Shown: in pieces, positions 1 to 8,615 of the stretch | How the letters are laid out: each line of letters begins with the position of its first letter | Numbering within the stretch: the stretch's first letter is position 1 | DNA from: Saprospiraceae bacterium | GTDB taxonomy: Bacteria > Bacteroidota > Bacteroidia > Chitinophagales > Saprospiraceae | Length of the DNA stretch: 64,000 bases | Assembly: GCA_016715985.1 (NCBI GenBank) | Contig: JADJXD010000001.1 | Span: forward strand, 868,001-932,000 | Direction of reading: 5' to 3' | The notes under the pieces: model-generated | Database searches by the model: none | What the model saw: only the letters and a program-made list of their open reading frames with translations | What the model was told of the DNA's origin: nothing | Translations under genes and position numbers: made by a program

Positions 1-632
1 TTATTACAGCTATATTCATTTATACTAATTTTACTCATGAAACAACTTCAAAAAATTCCAACAATACAACTGAGTCCATCAATCAAGACATAAAAATTGA
101 TGATTCAATTGAAAATTCCGAAACACCAATTCCGACGATTCCTGAAGAGGAGTCAGAAGAAAAGGGATTAAATTCAAAAGATATCAAACAGAACAAACAA
201 CAAAGCAGTCAAAGGAAACTAATAGCTTCCAGACTGATGCCACCCCTGCAAAAAGAATCTATTTTAAGGTCTGCGTCTGATAAAGAAAAGCAATTAAACA
301 TATCAACCATTTTCGAACTATATAATCAAAAAAATTTAAAGGGGCTTGAAACAGCTTTGGCCATTCAGAAAGAAAACAGTGCTGTTCAGATTCTCACAAA
401 AGAGTTGATTGCAAGGATATTATTTGAAAAAGGCGATTATCAAAAAGCGATTATCATTTTTGAAGAATTAGTAAATATTGACATGCCGAATCGGGAAGAA
501 TATGAGTTTATGTTGTTATTATCGTACTACATTGTACAACCTTTGCAAACTAAAAAGTTTAGTTATTTAAAGAGTAAGATAGCTGATGACAAAGATCACA
601 CATATCATTCTGAAATAAATCAATTGATTTAA
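1..632 (+). CDS. Membrane protein with TPR-like C-terminal region (5' end outside the window)
   Basis: The reading frame is open from base 3, so the start codon lies before the window. The visible N-terminus (ITAIFIYTNF) looks like the end of a transmembrane helix. It is followed by a polar Ser/Glu/Lys-rich linker of about 60 residues and then a helical region with a TPR-like pair ending in 'EYEFMLLLSYY'. The soluble tail is clearly paralogous to the tail of the next gene (1008-1940): both share RxLxxxxLxxxGDxxKAxxxxxEL, the NVDEYEF/NREEYEF block and an HTYxxE end. No enzymatic motif is seen. Function unknown. By analogy with its neighbour it may be a single-pass regulator (inference). Confidence 0.7.
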   Translation, partial: ITAIFIYTNFTHETTSKNSNNTTESINQDIKIDDSIENSETPIPTIPEEESEEKGLNSKDIKQNKQQSSQRKLIASRLMPPLQKESILRSASDKEKQLNISTIFELYNQKNLKGLETALAIQKENSAVQILTKELIARILFEKGDYQKAIIIFEELVNIDMPNREEYEFMLLLSYYIVQPLQTKKFSYLKSKIADDKDHTYHSEINQLI

Positions 633-670
633 TGTAACTATTTAGGAACTCAGTTAAACGAATTATTTTT

Positions 671-780
671 GTCACGATTTTTGCATCTTGCTGGCAAAAA
701 TAGCGCCAAAAACTAATAATTCCAAACTTTTGACGACGGGCTTCACCCGTCGTTACCAATATTTTGCCCTTACAGGGCAA
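671..780 (+). repeat. Three-hairpin intergenic repeat, copy A
   Basis: The 375-base gap between the two paralogous TPR genes holds a structured element. It starts with GTCACGATTTTTGCAT, identical over 16 bases to copy B at 23815. Three hairpins follow: ATTTTTGC/GCAAAAAT; ACGACGGG (733-740)/CCCGTCGT (746-753); and TTGCCCT (764-770)/AGGGCAA (774-780). Copy B has the same three-hairpin order, but its second and third stems have different sequences. This suggests that structure, not sequence, is conserved. It resembles REP-like elements (inference). Confidence 0.65.
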
Positions 781-897
781 TGACCTAAATAATTACGATT
801 TAATTCATATTACTTTAAAGGTTTACACATTTCTTCTTTTATTTAAACTAAGGACTTAACAGAGATGGATCTTCTTTTCACTTTTTTTGAAAAGACA

Positions 898-923
898 GGG
901 TACTTTTTCTTTTATCCCCATAT
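898..923 (+). promoter_or_regulatory. Shared GGGTACTTTT...TATCCCCATAT motif, copy A
   Basis: This lies 84 bases before the ATG of the 1008-1940 gene. It begins GGGTACTTTT and ends TTATCCCCATAT, matching without gaps the motif on the minus strand at 18841-18866 upstream of the T9SS BNR protein. A partial match precedes the kinase operon at 13918-13943. It could be a promoter for an alternative sigma factor or an operator (inference). Confidence 0.45.
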
Positions 924-1007
924 AAACAAAGAGTTAAAGTTCTCCTTGACTCTCAGATTCCAAATGGAAACTATAATGAGATTGGGTGTTTAAATAAAAA
1001 TGGGTAA

Positions 1008-1940
1008 ATGAAGATTTTAAATAAAGATCTGGATGATTATGTGCTTGGAAAAGCCACGGATAAAAAGAAAAATGTCATAGATGATGCACTAAAAAGTGAT
1101 GATGGAATTCTGAGGGATAAAATTGCAGACATAAATATTATACATTTTATATCAAATTTTTTGATTTCTAAGGACATCATTTCATTGACAGATCATTGGA
1201 AAAAATCCTGGTCAAATGTCAGTGTAAAAACAATTGCCGAATCTGCTGTGTCAGGTAAAGGAATAAAATTTTATGACAAAAGCTACAATTATATAATTTT
1301 TGCAATTCTGACCACATTAGTCTTAAGTTTTTTAGCAGGCTGGAAACTATGGAAGGGAAATGTAGAAGAGATAATAGTTAATGAAACGTTTGCTGAAACA
1401 ATCAATAAAAATCAGATAATAGAAAATAATGTTACACCGGTACCGTTATATCCTGACGAGAATGATGAAGTCAAAATTTATGAAAAACCGGAATCAACCC
1501 ATAAAACCAAATCCGCAGGAAATAAATATAAACAGATTGCAATGACAATGCTCCCCTCAACAAAATTTGAAAGACTGAGGGATGATAAGAAAAGTACATT
1601 TGGTGAGGATGTTTATAACTTTTATATGAAAGGTGATTTAAAATCACTCCTTGGTATTCAAAATGATTTTCGAAAAAAAGGAATTGCGAATGAATATCTG
1701 GAGGATTTGATCGGCAGACTTTTGATGAAAAGAGGTGAGACAGATAAAGCATTACTCATTTACACGGAGTTGTCCCAAATCGATAGCCCAAATGTAGATG
1801 AATATGAGTTCTTATTACTTCTCTGCTATTATGCAGCTCTACCGGATTCAGAATACAATTTTACACAATTACAAAAATACATTTCCGGAGATACCTTACA
1901 TACTTATTTCAGGGAAGTTAAACGACTGAAAATTAATTGA
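1008..1940 (+). CDS. Single-pass membrane protein with TPR-like tail; N-terminus resembles an anti-sigma factor
   Basis: This is a 310-residue protein. Residues 5-45 (DYVLGKATDKKK...DDALKSDDGILRDKI) resemble the short N-terminal helical region of Bacteroidota zinc-less anti-sigma factors (YLLGELxxxExxxFExxLxxD). A hydrophobic helix at about residues 93-115 is followed by an Asn/Glu-rich linker and a TPR-like tail homologous to the truncated gene at 1-632. It converges on the TPR-CHAT gene with only 12 bases between the stop codons. The anti-sigma role is inference from N-terminal appearance and topology. No sigma-factor gene is visible in the window, though one could lie just upstream. Confidence 0.75.
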   Translation: MKILNKDLDDYVLGKATDKKKNVIDDALKSDDGILRDKIADINIIHFISNFLISKDIISLTDHWKKSWSNVSVKTIAESAVSGKGIKFYDKSYNYIIFAILTTLVLSFLAGWKLWKGNVEEIIVNETFAETINKNQIIENNVTPVPLYPDENDEVKIYEKPESTHKTKSAGNKYKQIAMTMLPSTKFERLRDDKKSTFGEDVYNFYMKGDLKSLLGIQNDFRKKGIANEYLEDLIGRLLMKRGETDKALLIYTELSQIDSPNVDEYEFLLLLCYYAALPDSEYNFTQLQKYISGDTLHTYFREVKRLKIN

Positions 1941-1952
1941 TTGACAGATAAT

Positions 1953-4900
1953 CTATTTTATATAATTCAACGGAATATCGGATCCGTAAAGAATAAATCC
2001 TGCCCAGAAAAAAGGATGTTTGTTATTGTTTGGAACGTGCTTTAAAAAGTGTTTTTTAGCATTTTTAATGGCGATTTTTTTTGAAGCGCCCCTGGAAAGT
2101 TGGAAATAAAATTGTTCCATAATATCTTTTGTTGAAAAATCGTCAATTAACCATAGGGATGATAGAACACTCTTGGCACCCGCATAAATAAATGCTCTGC
2201 TTAATCCAATGACACCTTCTCCTTTTTGCAATTGTCCTTTGGCTGTTTCACAAGCTGATAATACAACCATATCAGCATTTAGTTTTAATCCATAAATATT
2301 TCTGACTAAAAACAAGGAATTATCCTCACTGGAATTATCCGGATGAAATGCAATGAATGAAAAGTCGCCTAATCTTTCATCTGAAACTCCATGCGTAGAA
2401 AGATGCAATATTGAATAAGATGGCGCCATTTCAGAAAATCTATCCACAGTTGCATCATTGTTTATAAAAAAATCTCCATCCATAAATTTAGCTATTACTG
2501 CAACTTCTTTTCCGCTGGAAGGCAACTCACTAAATCTTTTGCCATTTCTTTTTTCTCCAGAGATTTCCATTTCATTCATTTCCGGGACTATGTGTTCAGA
2601 ACGACTTTCAATATCAAGACCTAAATCTTTATAGCTTCCATTGTAAAAAGGTGCCATAGCCAATACTGTTTTTAAAGATGGCTGGTCTCTTGATTTTGTA
2701 TTCAGAAAAAAATGAATAGTTGCTGAAAAATCATAAGAAATGTTATGTTTGTTTAAAAGAAATGGAAAGTGTTGAAATCTGTTTTTATTCTTTTGTATGT
2801 CTGTCATTAATGCTTCAAAAGGAACAAAACTTAATTGTCCGTCGCTGATGATCAATAAATCTTCTTTTAACCATTTTTCAAGAGGTTTTATTAAAACAGT
2901 GTAAAGCTGAACCGCAGAACTTGTGTATTTATTTAATGAGTTCCTATATAATTCTGCAGTTCTCTCTTCCATTTCAGATGTATAATATCCATAAAGTCCA
3001 AAATGAAGGTTTTCAAATATTGTATCCGGAATCTGAATACGTGGAATCTTTAAATGAATCACTGTGTCCGAATTAATAAGCAAAGCAAAAACGTCACGCT
3101 CTCCAAAAAAGTAAGAAAGCAGTGATTGATTAGCCGCTTCTAAATTAGATTGAAGGTCTGAAAGCGATATTGGTTTTTTGTTGTATTTCAACTTATAATA
3201 ATCGGGGTAATTGGTTTCAATTTCTTTTATGACTTCTTCATATTGAGTTGCAAGATTTATGAGATCGGAATTAATGCCATCTAATTTGGTTTGTTGAAAA
3301 GCATCGTCATCTTTATGGAAGTGCATTCTCTCTATCTCTTTAGAGTGAATTTTTGCTTTCAGCGTATATTCTTTTTCTTTTAGAAAATCAGGCACAGAAG
3401 CCAAAGAAAGTGCATCCGTATGCATCAGATTGGCATGCAAAAGTAAAGCTTTGTTTTTTTCCATAAAATCCAAAACATCACCGAGAAACCGAATATCAGA
3501 TGTTGAATCGAATAAATTTATTGCAATTCTGATTCCCAACTCAAAAACCTGGTTATGATTGGTCAGAAAATGTTGTTTTGTATTATCATAAAAATTTGTT
3601 TCCGTCAGGTAACTTAAGTTTTTCAATGCACTTTTAAAATGCTCATATGCAACAGCCATGTTGTTGTTCTTTTCGTGCATTAAACTCAAAAGATATTCTG
3701 TCTCGATCGCATTTGCATTGTAAGTCAGATTCTGAGAAATGAATTCATCCAGAGCCTTCAGGTAGTAGGCTTCAGCTTTAACAAAAGAATCCGTTTTTTC
3801 GTAAAATTGTCCATAATACTGATACAAATATGCCATTTCTATACGATCTATTTGTGTATTATTCGAAAAGATGGAGTCGGCTTCTATCAAGTATGTATAT
3901 GCCTTCTGCATGTCACCACTTATGAGATATGTTTTACTGAGACTGATTAACAACTTTCCTAAAAAATAATGATTTTCACCTAAGGAAATTTTTGTATTAT
4001 TCAAGGCAGCGTTCAGGTTTTTCCTGGCTTCTTCCAAGTCACCTTTATGAATATTAATCAGGCCAATTTTATGATAAGAGTCCCCAATCAATCTGTGATT
4101 TTCACTGAGTGTTTTTTTTCGTATTTCAAATGCTTTTCTGTGGCACTCTTCAGCTTCTTTATATTCATTTATAAGTGAATAATTGATGCCGAGATTATTG
4201 TAAATGGATCCAACAGAGTAATGATCTTCACCAAATATTTTCAACTTTATATTCAAAGACTTTCGATAATAAAAATTGGATTTCTCATAATTTCCGATAT
4301 CACTCAGGGATGCACCCAGACCATTGTAGTGGATGGCTACAATGTCGCTTTCATCGCCATGAAATGAAATACTGATAGGAATGGCTTTATTGTACATATT
4401 GATGGCCTGATGATACTGACCCATGTTATTTAGAAGTAAAGCCAAATTATGATAACTCCGGGCTATACCTGCATGGTTATTCCCGAATAATTGTTCTTCT
4501 ATTACCAATGCTTCACTGTAATATTTATATGCAAGATCGAAATTTCCCAATTGAAAATATACTCTTCCTAAATTATTCAAAGATTGGGCTACGTGTTCAT
4601 GATTATTGCCAAAATGAATATTACGAATATTTAAAGCTTTGTTGTGATATTCTGAGGCTTTATCATACTTGCCTCCTTCAAAATAAACCAAGCCTAAATG
4701 GTTATATGATATCGCAACTTTCGGATCATTTTCAGGAAGTTCATTTAGCTTAATTTTGAGTCCATCTTCAAAATAGCTTAATGCTTCATCCTGTTTACCT
4801 AATGTCATGTAAACAATACCAATTATGTCTTTTGTGCCTGCTATTTCTAACGGGGAAATATCTGACAGTTCTGATTTTATTTTTAATGAACTTAGAGCTA

Positions 4901-5195
4901 TATCCAATGCTTCTGATAATTTGTTAGTATGTCGCAGAGAAATTGCTTTTTCATCTAAAATCAGAGCTACCTGCAAAGATTTTTCGCCAAATATTTCTGC
5001 TATAAAGGAATAATTTTCGTCAAAATAGTTTAATGCATCCTGATACTTTACATTTTTGTTTTGCTGTTGCAGTTTTTCTATCATTTGGATTCCTAAAACT
5101 GAATCCTGATATGACTCTTCATCTTGTCCAATTATGTTAACAACAGATACAATTGTTAAAAAATAAAGACTAATAAAAATTCGAAGCAATAACAT
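1953..5195 (-). CDS. Exported TPR-CHAT domain protein (caspase-like peptidase fold)
   Basis: This is a 1080-residue protein. It starts with a hydrophobic signal-like segment (residues 1-24, ending near IIGQDEE). A long array of about ten or more TPR units with the TPR_12 look (A.xYYN.AL.I....GxxH..va.slNNLGxxY) runs from roughly residue 85 to 470. A helical linker follows, then a C-terminal CHAT domain from about residue 770 to the end. The catalytic dyad of the CHAT family is visible: His in LSTHG (about 934) and Cys in LSACETA (about 983), followed by GEGVIGLSRAF and the terminal HPFFWAGFILYG. CHAT proteins are caspase/separase-like Cys peptidases; the substrate here is unknown. The signal segment implies action outside the cytoplasm, unlike CHAT proteases of defence systems. 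Confidence 0.9.
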   Translation of the reverse strand: MLLLRIFISLYFLTIVSVVNIIGQDEESYQDSVLGIQMIEKLQQQNKNVKYQDALNYFDENYSFIAEIFGEKSLQVALILDEKAISLRHTNKLSEALDIALSSLKIKSELSDISPLEIAGTKDIIGIVYMTLGKQDEALSYFEDGLKIKLNELPENDPKVAISYNHLGLVYFEGGKYDKASEYHNKALNIRNIHFGNNHEHVAQSLNNLGRVYFQLGNFDLAYKYYSEALVIEEQLFGNNHAGIARSYHNLALLLNNMGQYHQAINMYNKAIPISISFHGDESDIVAIHYNGLGASLSDIGNYEKSNFYYRKSLNIKLKIFGEDHYSVGSIYNNLGINYSLINEYKEAEECHRKAFEIRKKTLSENHRLIGDSYHKIGLINIHKGDLEEARKNLNAALNNTKISLGENHYFLGKLLISLSKTYLISGDMQKAYTYLIEADSIFSNNTQIDRIEMAYLYQYYGQFYEKTDSFVKAEAYYLKALDEFISQNLTYNANAIETEYLLSLMHEKNNNMAVAYEHFKSALKNLSYLTETNFYDNTKQHFLTNHNQVFELGIRIAINLFDSTSDIRFLGDVLDFMEKNKALLLHANLMHTDALSLASVPDFLKEKEYTLKAKIHSKEIERMHFHKDDDAFQQTKLDGINSDLINLATQYEEVIKEIETNYPDYYKLKYNKKPISLSDLQSNLEAANQSLLSYFFGERDVFALLINSDTVIHLKIPRIQIPDTIFENLHFGLYGYYTSEMEERTAELYRNSLNKYTSSAVQLYTVLIKPLEKWLKEDLLIISDGQLSFVPFEALMTDIQKNKNRFQHFPFLLNKHNISYDFSATIHFFLNTKSRDQPSLKTVLAMAPFYNGSYKDLGLDIESRSEHIVPEMNEMEISGEKRNGKRFSELPSSGKEVAVIAKFMDGDFFINNDATVDRFSEMAPSYSILHLSTHGVSDERLGDFSFIAFHPDNSSEDNSLFLVRNIYGLKLNADMVVLSACETAKGQLQKGEGVIGLSRAFIYAGAKSVLSSLWLIDDFSTKDIMEQFYFQLSRGASKKIAIKNAKKHFLKHVPNNNKHPFFWAGFILYGSDIPLNYIK

Positions 5196-5351
5196 TGAAT
5201 TAAATTATTTGGCGTACAAACATATATATAATTGTTGGACAATTAGAGTAATTTCAAATTATTATTGCATTAAATAAGACTTTAACTTACCGGAGAAATC
5301 AATAATTAAAATGAATGCTTCTTGTTTTTTGTTTAAAAAAGTTTTTGATCT

Positions 5352-6062
5352 TTATAGACAATCCAGATACTCAAATGTCTGTACTTTACCATCTGTAAAA
5401 CTTAATTTCAACGGGAACCCATAGTCATTCAGTTCAGCATTTTCAATAATTCCACCATCTACGGAAAAGATACCGACATAAGGATCTTTGTTGACGGGTT
5501 GAATAAAATAATATGGCCATATCATTTTTTCATTATACACTATATATTGTGTGATGCCGATTTTTACTCCCTCCCTGTTGTAATATCGTATATATCTGGT
5601 ACCATTTTCCTTGTCCAAGTAATCATATACTGTCTTCAGGTAAGAGCCATCTGTACATTCTTTGGTAATTGATTTTAAAAGTTCTCCTTGTTCGTATTCC
5701 ATGGTAGAATAACAACATTTGTTTGAATTTTTTTCACAATTTGCGGATGAAATAAGTCTGTTCCGATTATCGTAAGTAAACGCTTCAACAAAAACAGCAT
5801 TACTCCATTCTATAATATTTCCATTATCATACACGTAGTTTATCACGGTGTTTATCTGACCGTTTGTATTGAAAATTGTCTGTGTTGTAATTTCCCTATC
5901 TTCATTGTATTTATATTCTCTGAATATTTTATTATTTTCAAAAACTTTAGATAACAGACAATCCTTTTGAATACCATCAATCAAAGAAAAATCATTGTCA
6001 GGTTTATTACATGAACTTACTGCCAGCATAAAAACCAGGAAAAAAGAAATCTTGTTATTCAT
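5352..6062 (-). CDS. Putative lipoprotein, last gene of the kinase/MotAB-like operon
   Basis: This is a 236-residue protein. The N-terminus MNNKISFFLVFMLAVSSCNK carries a lipobox (AVSSC) with Cys at residue 18. The body has repeated YxYDNxNxI..W/TYDNRNRLIS elements, resembling the YD/RHS-like or toxin_15-type beta repeats common in Bacteroidota lipoproteins. No enzyme motif is seen. It lies 36 bases downstream of the beta-barrel gene on the same strand and probably closes the operon starting at 13867. Its role, perhaps an outer-membrane partner of the barrel, is inferred from position only. Confidence 0.75.
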   Translation of the reverse strand: MNNKISFFLVFMLAVSSCNKPDNDFSLIDGIQKDCLLSKVFENNKIFREYKYNEDREITTQTIFNTNGQINTVINYVYDNGNIIEWSNAVFVEAFTYDNRNRLISSANCEKNSNKCCYSTMEYEQGELLKSITKECTDGSYLKTVYDYLDKENGTRYIRYYNREGVKIGITQYIVYNEKMIWPYYFIQPVNKDPYVGIFSVDGGIIENAELNDYGFPLKLSFTDGKVQTFEYLDCL

Positions 6063-6098
6063 AATTTTAATTTTTAAGTTTGAATAAATTTTAAAAAA

Positions 6099-6734
6099 TT
6101 ATCGGCCTCCGAAATGGTAACTCAACCCTGTAAAAAACAGAATGGAACTGTTACTTAAATCTTCCGTATAACTTCTGCCTTCAAGTTCTGAATAATCATA
6201 TTTACCCAAAGTATAAGCAGTGCTCAATTGTAAAGAGAGAAAAGGTTTTAAAAAATAATGCATACTTACTCCCCCTCCATAATTAATACCTGCCAGTGTA
6301 AGAGTTCTTTTTGCGTCTGTAATACGATAAATCGCACTGAGTTGATCCGTTGAATAACCTAATTGGCCAAATAATTTGAATCTTAATTTACTTTGAGGAG
6401 ACCCGATGTAGTATTCAAGGCCGCAAAACCAATTTGAACTGCTTAATTTTTCTGAGAAAGTAAATGGCAGGATCTGATTGCCGCTTTGCTCACTACTCAC
6501 CGCATGCTGAAAACCTCCCAGAATGCCCAGTTTTTCTGAAACTCCCAAAGAAATTCTAAAATCAGCACCAGTTAAAAATATTCGGTCTTTAAACAACACA
6601 TCTGAGCTTGATGATTTGCCGACAGCGCTCACCTGAAAATTGATACTAGAAAATGTACTCTCCACATAAACCTGGGAGAAGGCATTTAAAGAACCAATAA
6701 AAAAAAGCAGGAAATTAAAATAAACGGATTTCAT
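6099..6734 (-). CDS. Outer-membrane beta-barrel protein (porin-like, about 210 aa)
   Basis: It has a signal peptide (residues 1-20, cleaved near NAFSQ). Alternating hydrophobic/polar strands rich in Gly, Tyr and Phe follow (GLEYYIGSP, FKLFGQLGYS, GINYGGGVSMHYFL, LQLSTAYTLGKYDYSE), and the last strand SILFFTGLSYHFGGR ends close to the C-terminus. Together these mark a small outer-membrane barrel. It follows the transmembrane kinase gene by 24 bases, suggesting co-transcription. A link to the kinase system across the envelope is inferred from gene order. Confidence 0.75.
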   Translation of the reverse strand: MKSVYFNFLLFFIGSLNAFSQVYVESTFSSINFQVSAVGKSSSSDVLFKDRIFLTGADFRISLGVSEKLGILGGFQHAVSSEQSGNQILPFTFSEKLSSSNWFCGLEYYIGSPQSKLRFKLFGQLGYSTDQLSAIYRITDAKRTLTLAGINYGGGVSMHYFLKPFLSLQLSTAYTLGKYDYSELEGRSYTEDLSNSSILFFTGLSYHFGGR

Positions 6735-6758
6735 ATTTTTAGATTTTAATTGATTTAC

Positions 6759-8597
6759 TTAAAGTTTGACTTCTATTAATTCGTTCGTGTATATGACTAC
6801 TTTGTAATCCTGTGCAACTGCCAGATTTTCCTGATTTTTTTTACCTGAAATATCAAATCTTGATCTGTATGTTTTGATTTTCGTGTTGCCTTCTGAATAC
6901 ACATGCGGAAATTCTATCGTAATTTTATCATCTGATGCCCGTCTGACAGTAGCTTCTACTTCGCTGTTCTTTTTCAGGAATACTGCGGACTGACCCATTA
7001 CATCTTCAAGGACAATAAAAGCTACTTTGTTTCCTATCTGGAGATTGTGTGGTACCGGAATAGTGCTTTTTAATGCCAACTTTATAGGAATATTGGATGC
7101 AACTTTTGTGGAAGACAGCGTTGATTTATTCGTCTTGGGTTCGGTTATTTCCTTTTTTATTTTATCAGCAGTATCGTCACTAATTGATTGTTGACCAGTA
7201 CTTTTTATGGGTGTGTTATCTGATAAAATTTTTTCTTTGTCTTCAGTCAGCAAAAAATTCTGTAAGGGTTCGGTCCGGCTCAATGGTTGCGTTATAGGTT
7301 CATCTTTTTTAATTTTATCAATGGAATTATTACTTTCATCTTTAGATTTTAACAATGGTTTTTGTCCTGTGACCGATGAGTTGATCGAAGTTGTATAAAC
7401 TGACTTTTTTGACTCCGGTTCCGTATTTTTCACACTCACTCCATCTATGTTTCCTGCAGTCTGAATGCTGAGATCTGATCGTCCAAGAGAATCATTTTCT
7501 TCAAACAATTCATTGCCATCACTATCCTTTAATCCTGTGTCATCTTCCTGTGTCAAGAGTAAATTATCAACTTTGGAACCAGCATTGGATTGGTAATTTG
7601 ATACCCAAATAAAAAAACCGGATGCACTTACCATTAAAAAAAGAAGCAGTATAATCAGCTCACGTTTGTGGCTTTTAGGTCGTGGTGGTGGAGTTGATTT
7701 TGGAATATCAAAATTTCTTGATTTTTGAAATTGGTTTGTTTCAGCTACTTGGCTAATGGGTTTCTTTTCACTTTTGGATAATTCAAAAAAAGCTGATCTT
7801 TCGATGGAATGTAATTGCAGGCATCGGGAAATAAGGAGTTGTAAGTCTGATGAAACGTGATCCATATCCAAAAAGTCAGTCACGTTTTCTGATTTTGCCG
7901 TCCGCATCATGATAAGTTGTCCCAAACCGCCATCCCCATTGAAGGGCAGTTTTCCGGTACACAGATTAAAAAGTACTACGCCTGCTGACCAGATATCAGA
8001 TTTTTGCGAAACCTGCTGCGTCTCCCAATCCTTGTATTGATTTAATTCGGGAGCTCTGTATGCCATGGGAGTTATGCCCGATGGTTTGGATTGCAGTTGC
8101 TCCATATTCATGGTCTGCGTAAATTTTTCCTTCAATTCTGTGCTTATGCCAAAATCTGTCAATAAAAAATTGCCGTTGCTATCAATGAGTATATTGTCCG
8201 GTTTGATATCTCCGTGGATCACCGGATTTGTAGTGTGATGGATATATTTTAAAACAGAACCTATCTGGTCTATAAATTTGTAGATTTCTTCTTTAGTAAT
8301 ATTTCCAATTCGCTGCTCAAGTGTTCCTCCTGTGATGTAAGGCATGACTAAGTACGGGATATTCTCGACTACATCAAAGTGCATCGGAGTGAGTATATTT
8401 CCATGTCTCAACTGATAAGTTTTGGAAAATTCTTTCCTACAGAGTTTTACTCCCTCTTCATCCTGACGTGAAAAGATTTTAACAGCTACTTCCAGACCTG
8501 ATTGCATATCCTGAGACTTCCACACTTGTGAAAATCCGCCATTGCCTACCAGCTCATTTAAATAGTATCTGTTATGAAAAATTTCTCCCTGCTTCAT
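6759..8597 (-). CDS. Transmembrane Ser/Thr protein kinase (PknB-like)
   Basis: This is a 612-residue protein. The eukaryotic-like kinase domain covers residues 10-275. It has a glycine loop GNGGFSQV, ATP-binding Lys40 (VAVKIF), a catalytic loop HGDIKPDN (128-135) with Gly in place of the usual Arg, DFG at 148-150 and an APE-like motif YRAPE. A proline-rich stretch precedes one transmembrane helix (about 308-328). The extracytoplasmic part is a long Ser/Lys/Asp-rich linker with a compact C-terminal beta-rich domain (about 500-612). The HGD form means it is not an RD kinase, so activation-loop control may differ. The PP2C gene ends 18 bases upstream. A kinase-phosphatase pair in one operon usually acts on shared targets, here probably the two FHA-containing proteins. 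Confidence 0.92.
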   Translation of the reverse strand: MKQGEIFHNRYYLNELVGNGGFSQVWKSQDMQSGLEVAVKIFSRQDEEGVKLCRKEFSKTYQLRHGNILTPMHFDVVENIPYLVMPYITGGTLEQRIGNITKEEIYKFIDQIGSVLKYIHHTTNPVIHGDIKPDNILIDSNGNFLLTDFGISTELKEKFTQTMNMEQLQSKPSGITPMAYRAPELNQYKDWETQQVSQKSDIWSAGVVLFNLCTGKLPFNGDGGLGQLIMMRTAKSENVTDFLDMDHVSSDLQLLISRCLQLHSIERSAFFELSKSEKKPISQVAETNQFQKSRNFDIPKSTPPPRPKSHKRELIILLLFLMVSASGFFIWVSNYQSNAGSKVDNLLLTQEDDTGLKDSDGNELFEENDSLGRSDLSIQTAGNIDGVSVKNTEPESKKSVYTTSINSSVTGQKPLLKSKDESNNSIDKIKKDEPITQPLSRTEPLQNFLLTEDKEKILSDNTPIKSTGQQSISDDTADKIKKEITEPKTNKSTLSSTKVASNIPIKLALKSTIPVPHNLQIGNKVAFIVLEDVMGQSAVFLKKNSEVEATVRRASDDKITIEFPHVYSEGNTKIKTYRSRFDISGKKNQENLAVAQDYKVVIYTNELIEVKL

Positions 8598-8615
8598 TAA
8601 ACTTCCATTTTATAT

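Noticed and set aside
1953..5195. CHAT protease as part of a defence system (with gasdermin or CRISPR effector)
   Set aside because: No gasdermin, Cas or other defence gene is nearby, and the protein begins with a signal-like segment.
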